A DNA stretch of 64,000 nucleotides from Dryocosmus kuriphilus (GCA_038277395.1 CM076196.1:133201867-133265866); one strand, 5' to 3'; numbered from the stretch's first letter, positions 21,795-33,783 are shown. The notes: generated by a model not told the origin, from the sequence alone. Made by a program: numbers and translations.

Positions 21795-23282
21795 TAGACC
21801 ATCAGTTAGAAGCTCTAAAACTTATAATAACCAAAATGAGGGTGGGTTAAAGAAATTAGGAAGTACACGTATATACATTTCAAAATTATATTTTATAAAC
21901 AATTACTTATTACACATAAAAATGACTTCAAATTTAACTTATTAAAAGAACTGTACAATATTGAGTAACAGAAAAACTATTGCATACTTACTACTATGCT
22001 GGATCTAGTTTTTAAGAGCCTGTAAGAAATATTGAAATAATCTTTAACAAACCAGAGTAATATACTAAAAATCCAATTCACTTAGCTGAAACGCTACAAT
22101 AATAACATGCCTAGTGAAGAATTGTTGATACTAAAATATGCTATTATCAATGAAAAAAAACATTTATGTTCCTTCAGTCAAAATTGAACTCTAGTTAAAA
22201 TAAATCCACTTCAAGGGATAACAAGGCAAACTAGATTAATAATGAATAGAGTGCGCCACCATCCATCACACTGATTTCCTTGTATAGTTGTAAGCGCGTT
22301 TTTTTTTATCCTCTTTACTAGATGTGAGCCTTGTCGTCTAAGTAGGTTTGTAATATTGATTTCTGTAGTAATTAGATGAAATGATTTATTTTTTGCATAC
22401 TGGTACATGTAAGGAATTTTTGAAATGATATTAACACTTAAATTAACCTCAGTTAACTATAAAAATATATGAGGAAGAGAAGGAGCAGTATGAGGAGGAT
22501 GGATAGGAGCAGGAGGATGAGGAGGAGGATGAGAGGAGAATCATTATGTAGTTGAAACAAGTAGGTACTGAAAATGTTGTATTCAATTATTACACACCAT
22601 AAATCATATGTTAGAAGCTTCAAAATATGTGATGAGCCTCTCCTGGACTTAAAAACTAAAATTAATTCAAATGAGAAATGTGAAGAAGAAATACACATAT
22701 ATGTTAAAAATTAGATTTATTTTAAACTTATGACATTAAAGTAAATTCTTACATTATAACTACAAGAAATTGTGAATCCAATCATTCAAATGTCAATTCA
22801 ACTATTAGGAATATTGAACCAACAGTTTCTAAAGTATTGACATCAATTAATAAAAATATTACCATTCAATAATAACAGCCTCTCTTAATTCATTAATGAT
22901 TGCAATTATTTCGAGCACTTTATTTCTGCTTTCAGCTGATTGTGATTGTAAAAGTGAGCGTATTCGATCTACCAAATCATTCGGATCTTCCCACTATTCT
23001 CAGCATTTTTTTTCTATTTCATATTCAGAGGAAATGTCACTTTCAGCATCATATTTATCATCATCATCATCATCATCATCATTATTATCATCCTCATCCT
23101 CATCTTCATTATTACCATAATTATCAGCACCATTATTGATTGTCATGGATGGTGAGCCAACGATGAATCAATGATGAATCAGTGATAAACTCGATTGTGG
23201 GATTCATTATACAAAGTATATGCTTGCACACTAACTAGATGCAAGGTTCTTTTTACTGAAAAAAAATTTTTGAACCCCGACG
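21795..23282 (+). repeat. Palindrome A, left arm
   Basis: Reverse complement of 23805-25295. Landmarks found in both arms include GACCATCAGTTAGAAGCTC, a GGATCTAGTTTTTAAGAGCC-like stretch, purine-rich GGAGGATGAG tracts, and at the inner end TGAACCCCGACG, which is the 3' end of a tRNA-Trp-like gene. Sequence of this arm is also related to the arms of the giant palindrome (45630-46860). Confidence 0.88.
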
Positions 23283-23343
23283 TGATTTGGACACGCACCC
23301 TTCTGATCTGGAGTCAGATGCGCTACCATTGCGCCACGGAGTT
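23272..23343 (-). tRNA. tRNA-Trp (CCA), probable pseudogene
   Basis: Folds as a complete cloverleaf on the minus strand: acceptor AACTCCG/CGGGGTT, D arm GCGC-AATGGTA-GCGC, anticodon arm TCTGA-CTCCAGA-TCAGA with anticodon CCA, T arm GCGTG-TCCAAAT-CACGT. Box A (TGGCGCAATGG) is good. The T loop begins TCC instead of TTC, changing the invariant position 55 and weakening box B, so it may be inactive. The last 11 bases of the gene also belong to palindrome A: the arm ends inside it, and the other arm carries only CGTCGGGGTTCA. Confidence 0.8.
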
Positions 23344-23804
23344 CTATGACTTCATTCACCTCAGTGCAGGTGATACTGCTGTGCAAATTTAATGCAATAT
23401 TGATGTATTTGCAAGAGTCCAAAGAGAAAAATTTTTAATAGGAACTTCAAATAACACGAGCCAATGTGGAGGTAACAATTTTTTTAGTAGGAGGAGGAGC
23501 AGGAGGAGGAGGATCAGGAGGAGGAAAAGGGTATATAAAGTCAGCACTGGTGACCGAGCTTCTTACAGACACCTGCAACTATAGCTTTAAAATCCCAAAT
23601 TACAATTTGTACAATCAAAATATACCATTTTCCCTGTTCAAACTCTAAAAACGTTTCCTGAAATTTCAAAACTACAATTTGTGCAATCAAATCATACCAT
23701 TCTCCCTGTTGCAATTCTAAAAACGGTCCCTGAAATTGAAATCTATTCTCTGCTTTCCAGATCATTAAACTGAGGAGGAGTAGGAGGCGGATAAGGACCA
23801 TGAG
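23283..23804. other. Palindrome A spacer
   Basis: 522 bases present once between the two arms. It holds the remainder of the tRNA-Trp sequence, a GGA-rich tract (GGAGGAGGAGCAGGAGG) and about three copies of a ~62-bp repeat (23585-23760). Confidence 0.75.
23585..23760. repeat. ~62-bp tandem repeat in spacer A
   Basis: Units built around TTCAAAACTACAATTTGTGC and CATACCATTCTCCCTGTT followed by CTAAAAACG. The same units form arrays in both arms of palindrome B (about 47070-47290 and 48655-48910), tying the two palindromes together. Confidence 0.85.
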
Positions 23805-25295
23805 CGTCGGGGTTCAAAAATTTTTTTTTAGTAAAAAGAACCTTGCATCTAGTTAGTACAAGCGTATACTTTGTATAATGAATCCCACGATCGAGTTTAA
23901 CACTGATTCATCATTGATTCATCGTCGGCTCACCATCCATGACAATCAGTAATGGTGCTGATGATGATGGTAATAACGAAAATGAGGATGAGGATGATAA
24001 TAATGATGATGATGGTGATAAAGATGATGCTGAAAGTGAAATTTTCTCTGAATATGAAATAGAAAAAAAAATGTTCAGAATACTGGGAAGATCCGTATGA
24101 TCTGGTAGATCGAATGAGCTCATTTTTACCATCACAATCAGCTGAAAGCAGAAATAAGGTGCTCGAAATAATTGCAATCATTAATGAATTAAGAGAGGCT
24201 GTTATTATTGAATGATAATATTTTTATTATTAATTGATGTCAACACTTTAGCAACTGCTTGTTCAATATTCCTAATAGTTGAGTTACCATTTGAATGATT
24301 GGATTCAAAATTTCTTGTAGTTATAATGTAAGAATTTACTGTAATGCCATAAGTTAAATAAATCTAATTTTCAACATATATGTGTATTTCTTCTTCACAT
24401 TTCACATTTGCATTAATTTTAGTTTCTAAGTCCAGGAGAGGCTCATCACATATTTTGAAGCTTCTAACATATGATTTATGGTGTGTAATAATTGAATACA
24501 ACATTTTCAGTACCTACTTGTTTCAACTACATAATGATTCTCCTCTCCTCCTCTCCTCATCTTCCTGCTCCTATCCCTCCTCCTCTCTCTTCCTCATACA
24601 TTTTAATAGTTTGAGGCTAATTTCAGTGTTAATATCATTGCAAAAATTCCTTACATGTACCAGTATGCAATAAATCAATCATTTAACCTAATTAACACAG
24701 AAATCAATATTACAAACCTACTTAGACGACAAGGCAAGGCTCACATCTAGTAAAGAGGATAAAGAAACGCGCTTATAACTATACAAGGAAATCAGTGTGG
24801 TCGCTGGTGGCGCACTCTATTCATTATTATTAATCTAGTTTGCATTTTTATCCCTTGAAGTGGATTTATTTTAACTAGAGTCCAATTTTGGCTGAAGAAA
24901 CATATGTTTTTTTTTTCATTGATAATAGCATATTTTAATATCAACAATTCTTCACTAGGCATGTTATTATTGTAGCGTTTCAGCTAAGTGAATTGGATTT
25001 TTAGTATATTACTCTGTTGTGTTTAACATTATTTCAATGTTTCTTATAGGGACATAAAAAATAGATCCAGCATAGCAGTAAGTATGCAATAGTTTTTCTA
25101 TTACTCAATACTGTACAGTTCTTTTAATAACTTAAATTTGAAGTAATTTTTATGTGTAATAAGTACTTGTTTATGAAATATAATTTTGAAATGTATATAT
25201 ATGTACTTCCTAATTTCTTTAACCCACACTCATTTTTTGTTTATTGTAAGTCTTAGAGCTTCTATCTGATGGTCTAAGGCTTGTAATCGTTGAGT
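23805..25295 (-). repeat. Palindrome A, right arm
   Basis: Inverted copy of 21795-23282, beginning with the tRNA-Trp 3' fragment CGTCGGGGTTCA. Differences from the left arm are scattered substitutions and changes in purine-tract length. Mirrored ORFs (22453-22698 minus and 24380-24673 plus) are the same sequence and not evidence of a gene. Confidence 0.88.
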
Positions 25296-26335
25296 GCAGA
25301 ATTTTGAGTATTCTGTTTAATTACGATCTCCTTTTCATCCTCTTCCTCAACCCCTCCACACTAATCATAAAGATGATTCTGAAAAGACTATGCGTTCAAT
25401 CAGATCAGAATTATTTACAATAAAATAAATTTAAAAAAAAAAGTAATATTAAACTAATATTAAAGTAATGTTAATGTAATGTTAAAGTAACGTTAAATTA
25501 ATGTTTAAGTAAAGTTAAATTTTATATTACCTATAGTTGTAAGGTTATTGGAATAAAGCAAAAGATAATTTAACAAAATGATGGTCTTTATTAATTAAAA
25601 TTACTATATTTACACACACTCATACAATATAACACTCATTCACTATCTACATCCATTCTTTAATCCTCTCTCCTCCTCCTCCCTCCTCCTCTCCTCCTCC
25701 TCCTCCTCGGTTAATATAAGCCATTTTTGAGAAAGCTCATGCATCCAGATAGGACAATAGAATTATTTATACTAAAATCAAATAAGAACTATTGAACTAG
25801 TTACTTAGAAGCACTTTCAAAGGTCAGTCATTTCGATATTTATCTGTCGGAAAAAAGTAATAAAGGCTGGGCAGTAAACCGTTTGTAATTGTGGGTTAGG
25901 ATTTGATGGTTTTCATAATAGTTGGATAAATAATTCAGATTTGTAAAATAGGTTCACTCTTCGATTATTACTGACAAACGCATTACATAAAACACTTTAA
26001 ATCTATGTTATAACATTTTAGAGATATGCTGTAATATTTTTCAAAGAATTTCGTAAAACGTAAGACTTACGTTGGCCGGTCTTTGAATTTATCAACAAAT
26101 TGAATGCTTATACGTTTCATAAGTATGCGTCACTCGTGTTCAGTTATCTCTTTGCTTTTTCATTAACTAATTTCTTGGCAGATTTCTCTTTAATATTTGC
26201 TGACAGAAAGCTAGAATCATATTTTCAAAGAATCGAAAAAAAACATAAGTCTAACATTGTTTTGTCTTAAAATTTATCAAGAAATGAATTATTTAAGCAT
26301 TTCATAGTTGTGCGTCACTCTTAAGGTCGACCAAA
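25296..26335. repeat. Family P, unpaired extension of palindrome A
   Basis: Continues the order seen in the right arm of palindrome B (about 50400-50980) with no counterpart on the left side of palindrome A. It contains an 11-bp minisatellite (about 25436-25520, units like AATGTTAAAGT), a CCTCCTCCT tract (25670-25710), and near 26144-26215 a minus-strand frame, SFLSANIKEKSAKK to stop, matching the ORF at 50869-51075. Confidence 0.78.
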
Positions 26336-26479
26336 AATATTGCAGGATCACAATCCATCCACTTTCCTCCATAATTCCCTTTTTTCTCTAAACCTCCTTT
26401 TCAACTAATCCACTTTCCCCTAACCTTTTTTCCTGATTCTCTTTTCCCTCATCTCTTTTTCTCCGTAAGTTTTTTTCTC

Positions 26480-26975
26480 CAATTTTATTTTATTTTGTTC
26501 TATTTTATTTTATTTTATTTCGTTTTTTATATTTTATTTATTTTATTTTGCTTTATTTTATATTATTTTCTTTATTTTATTTTATTTTATTCTATTCATT
26601 TTATTTTATTTTATTTCGTTTTGTTTTATTTTATTACATTTTATTTATTTCACTTAATTTTATTGTATTCTATTTTTTTAAATTGAGTTATATTTATTTT
26701 GTTTTACTTTATTTGGCCTTATTATTCTTTTACTTTGTTTTTTTTCGTTTTTGTTTTATTTTATTTCGTTTTGTATTATCCTATTTTACTTTCCTTTTGT
26801 CTTATTTTATTCCGTTTTGTTTTATTTTATTTCATTTTCCTTTTTTAAAATTTTATTTCCTTTTGTTTTATTTTATTTTATTTCACTGTGTTTTGTTTTA
26901 TTTTCTTTTTATATAATTACATTTTATTTCACTTTGTTTTACTATACTTTATTTTATTTCGTATTATTTTTATTT
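26480..26975. repeat. (TTTTA)n-type low-complexity block
   Basis: About 500 bases of TTTTATTTTATTT-like pentanucleotide repeats with interruptions such as TTTCGTTTTG. The long Phe/Leu/Tyr-rich frames crossing it are artefacts. Pyrimidine-rich sequence precedes it (26340-26480). Confidence 0.93.
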
Positions 26976-26989
26976 TTACATTCTCATCA

Positions 26990-27311
26990 GAAAAGGTATT
27001 AGATTTATGTAAAATTTGACTTTGGCGGATTTCATGAAATCTCCACGTTTGAGACCTCCTGAACCTGAAAAAACGGTTTTTACAAAGGTGTCTGTCTGTC
27101 TGTTGTCGTCTTTGTCGTCGTTGTCGTGGGCGTCGTTGTCAGCGTCGTTATCGGCGTCGTTGTCGTTGGAGTCTGTTCCCACGATAACTTTCGAAGGACT
27201 AATCTGATTGGATTGTGCTTTGGTACACTTCTTTAAGGGGTAAAAAGAAAGGACGAGTTCGTTAACCAGCGGTTTTTGACTAACGGATATGGTTTTATCC
27301 ATCAAAAATGG
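26990..27311. other. Repeat fragment with GTCGTCGTT tract
   Basis: Contains ACAAAGGTGTCTGTCTGTC, then a GTCGTCGTTGTC-rich tract and CACGATAACTTTCGAA. It looks like a dispersed non-coding element, not otherwise identified. Opposite-strand Asp/Asn-rich ORFs are products of the tract. Confidence 0.45.
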
Positions 27312-27830
27312 TTTTCACAAAATCAAAAAATTCATTTTCCGGCTAAACTATGAGACATGCGAAAAAAATGGTAAAAAATAAAATTGTTTATCTTAAAAAA
27401 AGCTACAAATTTTGTCTTAATTATTTTTTGATAAAATGAAACGTTTTTGTTTTAATCAAGAAAATGCTATTAAAATTAAAAAACTCTGGTTTCCCGCCAA
27501 AATATTCCAGATAAAAGAAAATGGTGATGAACAGAGTTATTCAATTCCAAAAGATCTACAAATTTGCTTTCTATCATTTTTTTGAGCAGACGCGTAGTTT
27601 CTGAGTTTTTCGTGAAATATGTTATGAAATATAAAGAAAACCACTTTTCAGCAAAACTATGCAAGTTATGAGAAAATATTAAAAAGCAGAATTGTTCACC
27701 TTGGAAAGAGCTACAAAATTTATTTATGAAACTCATCGTTTTACTTTTAAGAATCGAAATCCTGTATTGTGAAAATTTGGAAAATTCCAAAGAAAACTTT
27801 ACCAATCTACAATGTGTTTTAAAAAAATGT
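27312..27830. repeat. ~155-bp satellite, copy 2
   Basis: Three units with CGGCTAAACTATGAGACATG, CCGCCAAAATATTCCAGAT and CAGCAAAACTATGCAAGTT at about 153-156-bp spacing, in the same order as at 5462-5880. It is followed directly by a hairpin cluster. Confidence 0.8.
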
Positions 27831-27835
27831 AATTA

Positions 27836-28085
27836 TCGAGCGCGAAGCGCGAGTGTCATGATGAGAATGTATTCCTTAAGGGCGATAGAGCCTTAAGTAA
27901 AATAATTTCTTTTGTGATTTTTAATTTAAAGGTTTTATACGATCCACAAACACTGAGCGCGTAGCGCGAGGTGAATAATTTATCGAGCGCGAAGCGCGAG
28001 TGCTGTTAATAACGTATCGAGTGCGAAGCGGGCGTTGAGAATGTGCCCGCGAAGCGGGCAGATTTTTTTAAAGAAAATCCTCTAC
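27836..28085. repeat. GC-rich hairpin cluster, copy 2
   Basis: Hairpins GAGCGCGAAGCGCGAG (twice), GAGCGCGTAGCGCGAG, GAGTGCGAAGCGGGCG and GCCCGCGAAGCGGGC, ending in CAGATTTTTTTA. The last stem is changed on both sides yet still pairs. Confidence 0.82.
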
Positions 28086-28635
28086 ATCCACTTATAGTGA
28101 CAGTTTATTTTTTTAGAAACATTTTCGACTCAAAAAAATCGAAAACGTGACGTTAGGCAAAAAATGGAGGTCGGATTCGGACATATGTCTCATGTTTTAT
28201 TGTGCAGTGTAATCTTTTGAGACCAAGAAAATTTATTATTATTTAGGCATACATTTCTTTAAATGTAAATAAACTTTCTTTTAATGCGCCAAATTCTTTC
28301 AGTACGAGTGCGCTACATTTTCCTACACTCCTCTATATCAGCATCATTGTTCCAGTATTTTGTGATATTATAATATTTACTGTAGGAAAGGATCCTTCCC
28401 AGACTTTTCCGCACGTCTATATTACGAGCGCGAGCGCCGAGCGTCATTAAAAGCTGAGCTTTCAAATGAGTTTACGACCTGTTTATGAAAATGCATAAGT
28501 AAGTTTCTGATTTCAGGGGATAGCCTTTGAAGTGAAAATCTCCAACTGAAGTAGAGAAGGATAGACTAATGCATTCCCTTATTACGTAACTGTGACCTCT
28601 TACAATTAGTTCTGATAATCAGAAAAAAGTTTACC
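28086..28635. other. Unassigned DNA between hairpin clusters
   Basis: AT-rich sequence with one GC-rich patch (GAGCGCGAGCGCCGAGCG near 28430) that may be a degraded hairpin repeat. No gene seen. Confidence 0.45.
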
Positions 28636-28884
28636 AAACTATAATATGTTTAAAAAAAATGTAATTATCGAGCGCGAAGCGCGAGTTTCATGATGAGAAT
28701 GTATTTCTTAAGGGTAATAGAGCCTTAAGTAAAATAATTTTTTTTTGTGTAATTTTTAATTTATAGGCTTATACGATCCATAAACACCAAGCGCGTAGCG
28801 CGAGGTGAATAATCTATAGGGCGCGAAGCGCGAGTGCCAATAGACCCCCGCCCTAGGCGCGCTCATACTTCGGTCATACACTGC
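28636..28884. repeat. GC-rich hairpin cluster, copy 3
   Basis: Repeats the order of copy 2: GTAATTATCGAGCGCG, a spacer with AGAGCCTTAAGTAAAATAA, then CGCGTAGCGCGAGG and GGGCGCGAAGCGCGAG. It breaks off near 28884 where retroviral-like pol sequence begins. Confidence 0.8.
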
Positions 28885-28944
28885 GAGAAATAAACTAAGA
28901 GTCAAAAAAGCGAAACAGAGTATCGGGCTCTGATTCACCACAAT

Positions 28945-30347
28945 GTCATGCCAAAAAGAAGAGCAAAGAATTCCACCAGTCGAATAAAAGACTTCGTTTG
29001 GATGACGAATCCAGTGAAAATCCAAGGCCTAAAAAAATAAGCCCAGGAAGAAAATGAATTACCAGCGAAAAGAAAAAAAGGTAGACCAAGAAAGTTTCAG
29101 AACCAAGAAAACCTAGGAATACAAACCAAACGAAAAAGAGGCCGCCCTCGAAAGAATCCAATACAAACAATAGCCAAAAAAATAAGTCGAAAAGGGAAAG
29201 CCCCAAGTAAACAAGCCACTAGAGAAACACTGACTTCAGAAGAATCCTCAATGGAATGGGAAAACATCTCAGAAACAGAAATCACCCCGATTTCATCAGC
29301 GGACGAAGTAAAGGATGACAATCTTTTAGCAACTCCTCGAAGAACAGATTTATCTGGAAACATCCCAGAAAGCAACCGTAAGGTAGAAATTGAAGTTTCG
29401 GAGGAAAAAGAAGAAGAAAAAGCAGAGATAGAAAAAGAAAAAGTAGAAATACAGAAGAAACTACAAGGAAAAGGAAACACCAAAGAAAAGCCATTGTATA
29501 TTCTTGAAGATGCTGTGAAAGAACCGCGTGATAGTCTGCCATGGAAATCAACAAATTTGAACCAAGAAGTACAGAGCGACGCAGAATCTTCAATAAGAAC
29601 TGCCGACCAATATGGAAAACGTCGCAAAGAAATATTATGTAAGGAATTCATCGAGAAATCAACCAAAGAATCAAGCATAGAATTAAATAAAAAAAAAGAA
29701 CGAAAGCGACAGTGAACAAGAAGTCGGCTCTTAGAGAAGACGATGAAAGAACACCCACCGCAGAAAAAAAGCAGACAGAGTTGATAGATGAAACTGACGA
29801 ATTTCTAGAAAATCTACAACAAAAATCTGAGAAATTCAAAATAGCAGAACCTTCAGTTCAAAATCGAAAAGCAGAGGCACACCCAGCAGAAGAAAGGCTG
29901 TCACCAGCTCCAGATTATCACAACAATAATCAGTCGGACGGTAAAAATACAACGAAAAATAGCAACAAGAAAAGGTTAAAAAAATCAGAGCGTTGTAAGG
30001 ACAAGTCATTAGCAAAAATATTTATATCCAAAGAACACCTTTTTACTAAAACAGATAACATTGCTTTTTTTCTTACCGAAAATAATGATACAAATACAAA
30101 CACAGTCCGTACCTTAATAGAAAGGCGTATGTTATCAGAAAAAATTCTAAAACAAATTAAAAGCGCGTGTGAGGAAACTACGTATTTTAAAATCGGGAAA
30201 ACATATATATTCGCTCTAACGATTCAAAAATACGCGAAAGATATCCCAGATAAAAATATAATGCAAGCATGTATTAAGCAATTGAAACAATTGATAACAA
30301 AATTCAATATAAAATCGTTTAGAATGTCTCGCGATCATGATCTATAA
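28945..30347 (+). pseudogene. Pol linker with AT-hook motifs (RNase H-integrase)
   Basis: Highly charged sequence read in several frames. Two AT-hook motifs, RKKGRPRKF near 29070 and RKRGRPRKN near 29130, would bind the minor groove of AT-rich DNA. The Glu/Lys-rich section that follows (29251-29715) changes frame into 29712-30347, whose end (FISKEHLFTKTDNIAFFLTE) sits where gypsy elements have the domain before integrase. One stop (30345-30347) separates it from the integrase in the same frame. Confidence 0.65.
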
Positions 30348-30353
30348 ACTATA

Positions 30354-31388
30354 GTGCAATGGGAATCTATTAAAAGAATAGTCCCGACAATGTTTGAAAG
30401 CAAGCAAATATCAATCACGTTATGTGACGGAAGTCTTTATACACCTTTGGCGGACAAAAGACGTGATATTATCAAAGAATATCACGCCTCGACAGCATCA
30501 GGACATAAAGGGATCATCAAAACCTACCATCGCCTTTTACAAGATTTTTATTGGTCGAAAATGCTGTCAGATGTACGCGAAGTCATTAAACGATGCCCGC
30601 AATGTCAACAAAGCAAATTCATAAGAAATAGACCGAGAGCTCCAATGATAATTACGGATACACCATCAGAACCATTCGACAAAGTAGCAGTGGATATATA
30701 CGGACCTCTTCCAACCTCAAGTAAAGGATATAAATTTATTCTAACTCTACATGATAATTTTTTGCGGTACTGCATAGCGTCGGCACTCGCGAACACATCA
30801 GCTAAACGAATCTGATCAAGGAAAAAATTTAACAAGTAAACTGATGACAGAATTCTCCAAGGTTTTTAGAATAAAACAGATCAAATCCACTACATAAGAC
30901 TCAATACGTACGGCAAAATTGCTAATTGGGACAAAATACTACCGATCGCCATGTTCGCTTACAATACGAGCGTACATGAGGCAACGAATTTTACTCTACA
31001 TGAATTAATTTTTGGCAGGCGCGCGTATCTTCCATCAGGCATTATTGAACGGGAAAAAATTATAACATACACTGATTACACAGATGAACTATGTAACAAA
31101 CTTTTAGATAGCAGGATAGTAGCCGCACTGAATCAAAACAAAGCTAAACACAAAAGTAAAGAAATTTACGACAGAAAAGCGCGACCAAGAAAATTTTTTG
31201 TAGGTCAAAAGGTTCGTTTACAAAAAGAAGTTAAAAATGGTAAATTCGATGACGAAAATGTGGGACCCTATGAAATCATAGCAATAAAAGACAAAAATAA
31301 CGTTACAATACGTATCAACCCTTCATTAGTTCAGGATGTCCACACAGATAAAATAAAACCTATCTATCTTACAGAGTCGGAGGATTAA
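30354..31388 (+). pseudogene. Gypsy-type integrase, defective
   Basis: Inserts retroviral cDNA into the genome. The HHCC zinc finger is complete (EYHASTASGHKG then CPQCQQSK), and the first catalytic Asp is present (VAVDIYGPLP). A deletion near 30812 removes part of the core, so the second Asp (DQGKNL) is out of frame, and a further deletion near 30890 removes the Glu region. The C-terminal part is intact from MFAYNTSVHEA to the SH3-like end VGPYEIIAIK. The stop TAA overlaps the env ATG. Confidence 0.88.
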
Positions 31389-33283
31389 TGACAACAGACA
31401 ACACCGTCGAAATAGTGAAGTTACCTCAGAGTTCGGGATTATTCTGGGAGCATATGGGAAAACTCAAAAAATATGATACAATTTGGAAAATGGTATCATA
31501 CGTCGATTTGAAACAATGGGGATTGCAAGAAAACATCGTGATCACAAATTTCAACATCCTACGAAGATTCTGCAACCAATTAGGAAAAAATGTTTAAATA
31601 TGGACGAAGTCGAAGCCCTGAGGACGCGAATCAGCAAGTTAAACGAATTTGAGGAGCAGTTCAACGAATTATTCTCAAGTAGTTCCAACAATAGTCGCAG
31701 AAAACGTGCACCTTTCGGGTTTTTGGGAACAGTAGTTAAAGTTCTATTTGGAAATTTAGATGAAAATGATGCAGCTCATTATGACACAAAAATTGAGGAA
31801 ATTTCAAATAACACGGCACAAATGGCGGTTCTTTTAGAAAATTTCACGCACGTTGTAAAATCGAAATTCAGTGAAAACAAAAATAAATGAACCCTAATGG
31901 CCAAAAAGGTAGAAGAATTCGCTCACCATATGGAAAGCCAATTAGAAGATATTAATAATAACATACAAGATCTGCAACTATCTCAAGAATTAGAAGTCCA
32001 TATTGCGGCATTAGATACTCACTGTCAGAATTTAAATTGGAAACCATGATGTTAATAGACGCAATTTTATTCGCCCGACAAGGCGAAATTCATCCAACAA
32101 TTTTATCATCAAAACAAATACTTAAATGCATCGAAGAAATTCAAAAAGAAAAACCCAATCTTGAGTTACCAATTCCCATTACGGCCCATAAGACATACAA
32201 TTTGGTTAAACTATCTGACATAACAATTTTTTTTTTTAATTCAAAAATAATATATTTATATTACAATTTCCACTTCTAAATCTTGAAACATACGACCTTT
32301 ACAAGTATATACCTGTTCCTGTGACGCAAAATCTTGAAAATTTAACCGGTATTTTTGCATACATTGTCCCTGAATCTAAACGTGCAGCTATATCAAAAGA
32401 TAAATTAAAACACATCATTATATCAGGGGATGATTTAGCTAAATGCAAGCGATTTCAAAATAAACATATTTGTGAAAATTCGTACCCAGTAGAAAAAACG
32501 AACAGCGCGAGTAAATGTGAGATTCAGCTTATAACCAAGCCTAACTTTTCGAATTTTAAAAACTGTGATATAAGGTTCAAACAACTACAATACCCGTACT
32601 GGCTAAAACTCGAGATAACTAACTCGTGGATGTATTCGCTACCACATGAGGAAGTAATACATGTAACTTGTAACCAACAAACAACGACTTCTTATATATT
32701 AAATAACACAGGTATAATCTCAATCAAACCAAGTTGTGTAGCAAATAAAGAAACTATAACACTGACAGCAATACAAAAAATAATGTCAAAACATAATATT
32801 ACCTTTCAAGTTTCAAAATTAAAACCTATAAACGTTTTAAATCTAACTAAATTATACGTCAAAGAAGAACAGGTTGCAAATTTAGCAGAGGTGATTCAAG
32901 AGTTCCAAAACCAACCAGAATTTAAAGATAATAGTCGAAAGCTTAGCACTGATCTGACAAATAAAGGCTTACAATTTCATCAATTAGCAGAAAAGGGCAG
33001 GGAAATGGGAAAAAATAGAGATACATTAAGACGAATAAGTCAAATTGAAACAGGCGTAACCTATACTGGGGGGCTAACAATATTCGGTACATTGTTCTGG
33101 TTCATAGCGCGGCGATACGCGCTTGGTGGGATGTTTTTACCTTATTCTTTCAGGAAAAGCATAGGGTGCTGCGAAGGAAAACGAAATAAAGTGATCCGAA
33201 TAGAGCAAAAAACAGCCGAATGTGTAGAGTCAAAGGAACCATCTCAAAAACTGTGGAATTGGCTGGAAGCACAGACTCTGTAA
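31388..33283 (+). pseudogene. Baculovirus-F-like envelope gene, broken
   Basis: Starts at an ATG overlapping the pol stop (TAATG at 31386-31390), suggesting reinitiation or an ancestral splice. A furin-type site RRKR is followed by a hydrophobic segment (APFGFLGTVV, about 31700), the layout of class I F-type fusion proteins of insect errantiviruses. The reading frame shifts near 31500-31600, stops at 31888-31890, shifts again near 32036, is interrupted by AT-rich DNA near 32225-32280, and then runs 32321-33283 with a weak hydrophobic segment (TIFGTLFWFIA) near the C terminus. I see no signal peptide. The lesions rule out a functional envelope. Confidence 0.8.
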
Positions 33284-33480
33284 ATTTGACCGGAGCGAAC
33301 CAAAGCCCTTTACCGATAAATCGTGCTATAACTTGGACTGATAATGAACAAGTAGAAATTAGACCAGCTGCCAGGAAAGACGACTTCACTCCATCATGCA
33401 TGAAAACACGATCGCCAAGAAAACCATACTATAGACCATCAAATTAATTGTCAACTACACCTAAAATGTAAATTTTATAA

Positions 33481-33696
33481 CACACAAACACATTTACAAA
33501 AACAAAAAAAAAAAAAAAGAAAAAAACGCTACTAGACCCCTTTTCATATAATGCACACACATTATTCAAACATAAAACCACAAATAATATTATATAGAGC
33601 CACAGAAGAAATTCTAACCTTTTTTGTAAAAATCAAGCTAGGAATAGACTGTGTCACAGGATGTATAATTGTAAGACACATGTTTATTATTTCTTA

Positions 33697-33768
<72 letters not shown>

Positions 33769-33783
33769 TCTCTCTCTGTAGTT
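33481..33783. repeat. A-rich stretch and (CT)n microsatellite
   Basis: An A run at about 33504-33526 and a CT tract at 33702-33777 with a few CA interruptions. A Ser-Leu frame through the tract is an artefact. Nothing else is recognised. Confidence 0.9.

Larger units (their letters stand above)
28885..33480 (+). mobile_element. Errantivirus-like Ty3/gypsy element, 5'-truncated
   Basis: Contains, in order, the pol linker, integrase and an envelope gene, but no LTR, gag, protease, RT or RNase H. The left edge abuts hairpin cluster 3, so the 5' two-thirds are missing. The env reading frame overlaps the pol stop. Many frameshifts and deletions show it is an old, inactive copy. I did not identify the 3' LTR. 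Confidence 0.85.

Noticed and set aside
22453..24673. Mirrored ORFs starting MCISSSHF on opposite strands, apparently conserved
   Set aside because: They are the two arms of palindrome A; similarity follows from duplication, and the matching region in palindrome B is not open.
26495..27002. Long Phe/Tyr/Leu-rich frames that look like membrane proteins
   Set aside because: They are translations of the TTTTA low-complexity block in several frames.
29097..29678. Minus-strand Ser/Phe-rich ORF of 193 codons
   Set aside because: It is the complement of the Lys/Glu-rich pol linker; its composition is explained by the coding strand.
33661..33783. Ser-Leu-rich N-terminus resembling a signal peptide before the 33.8-34.07 kb frame
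   Set aside because: It is the CT microsatellite; the following segment is listed only as unassigned.
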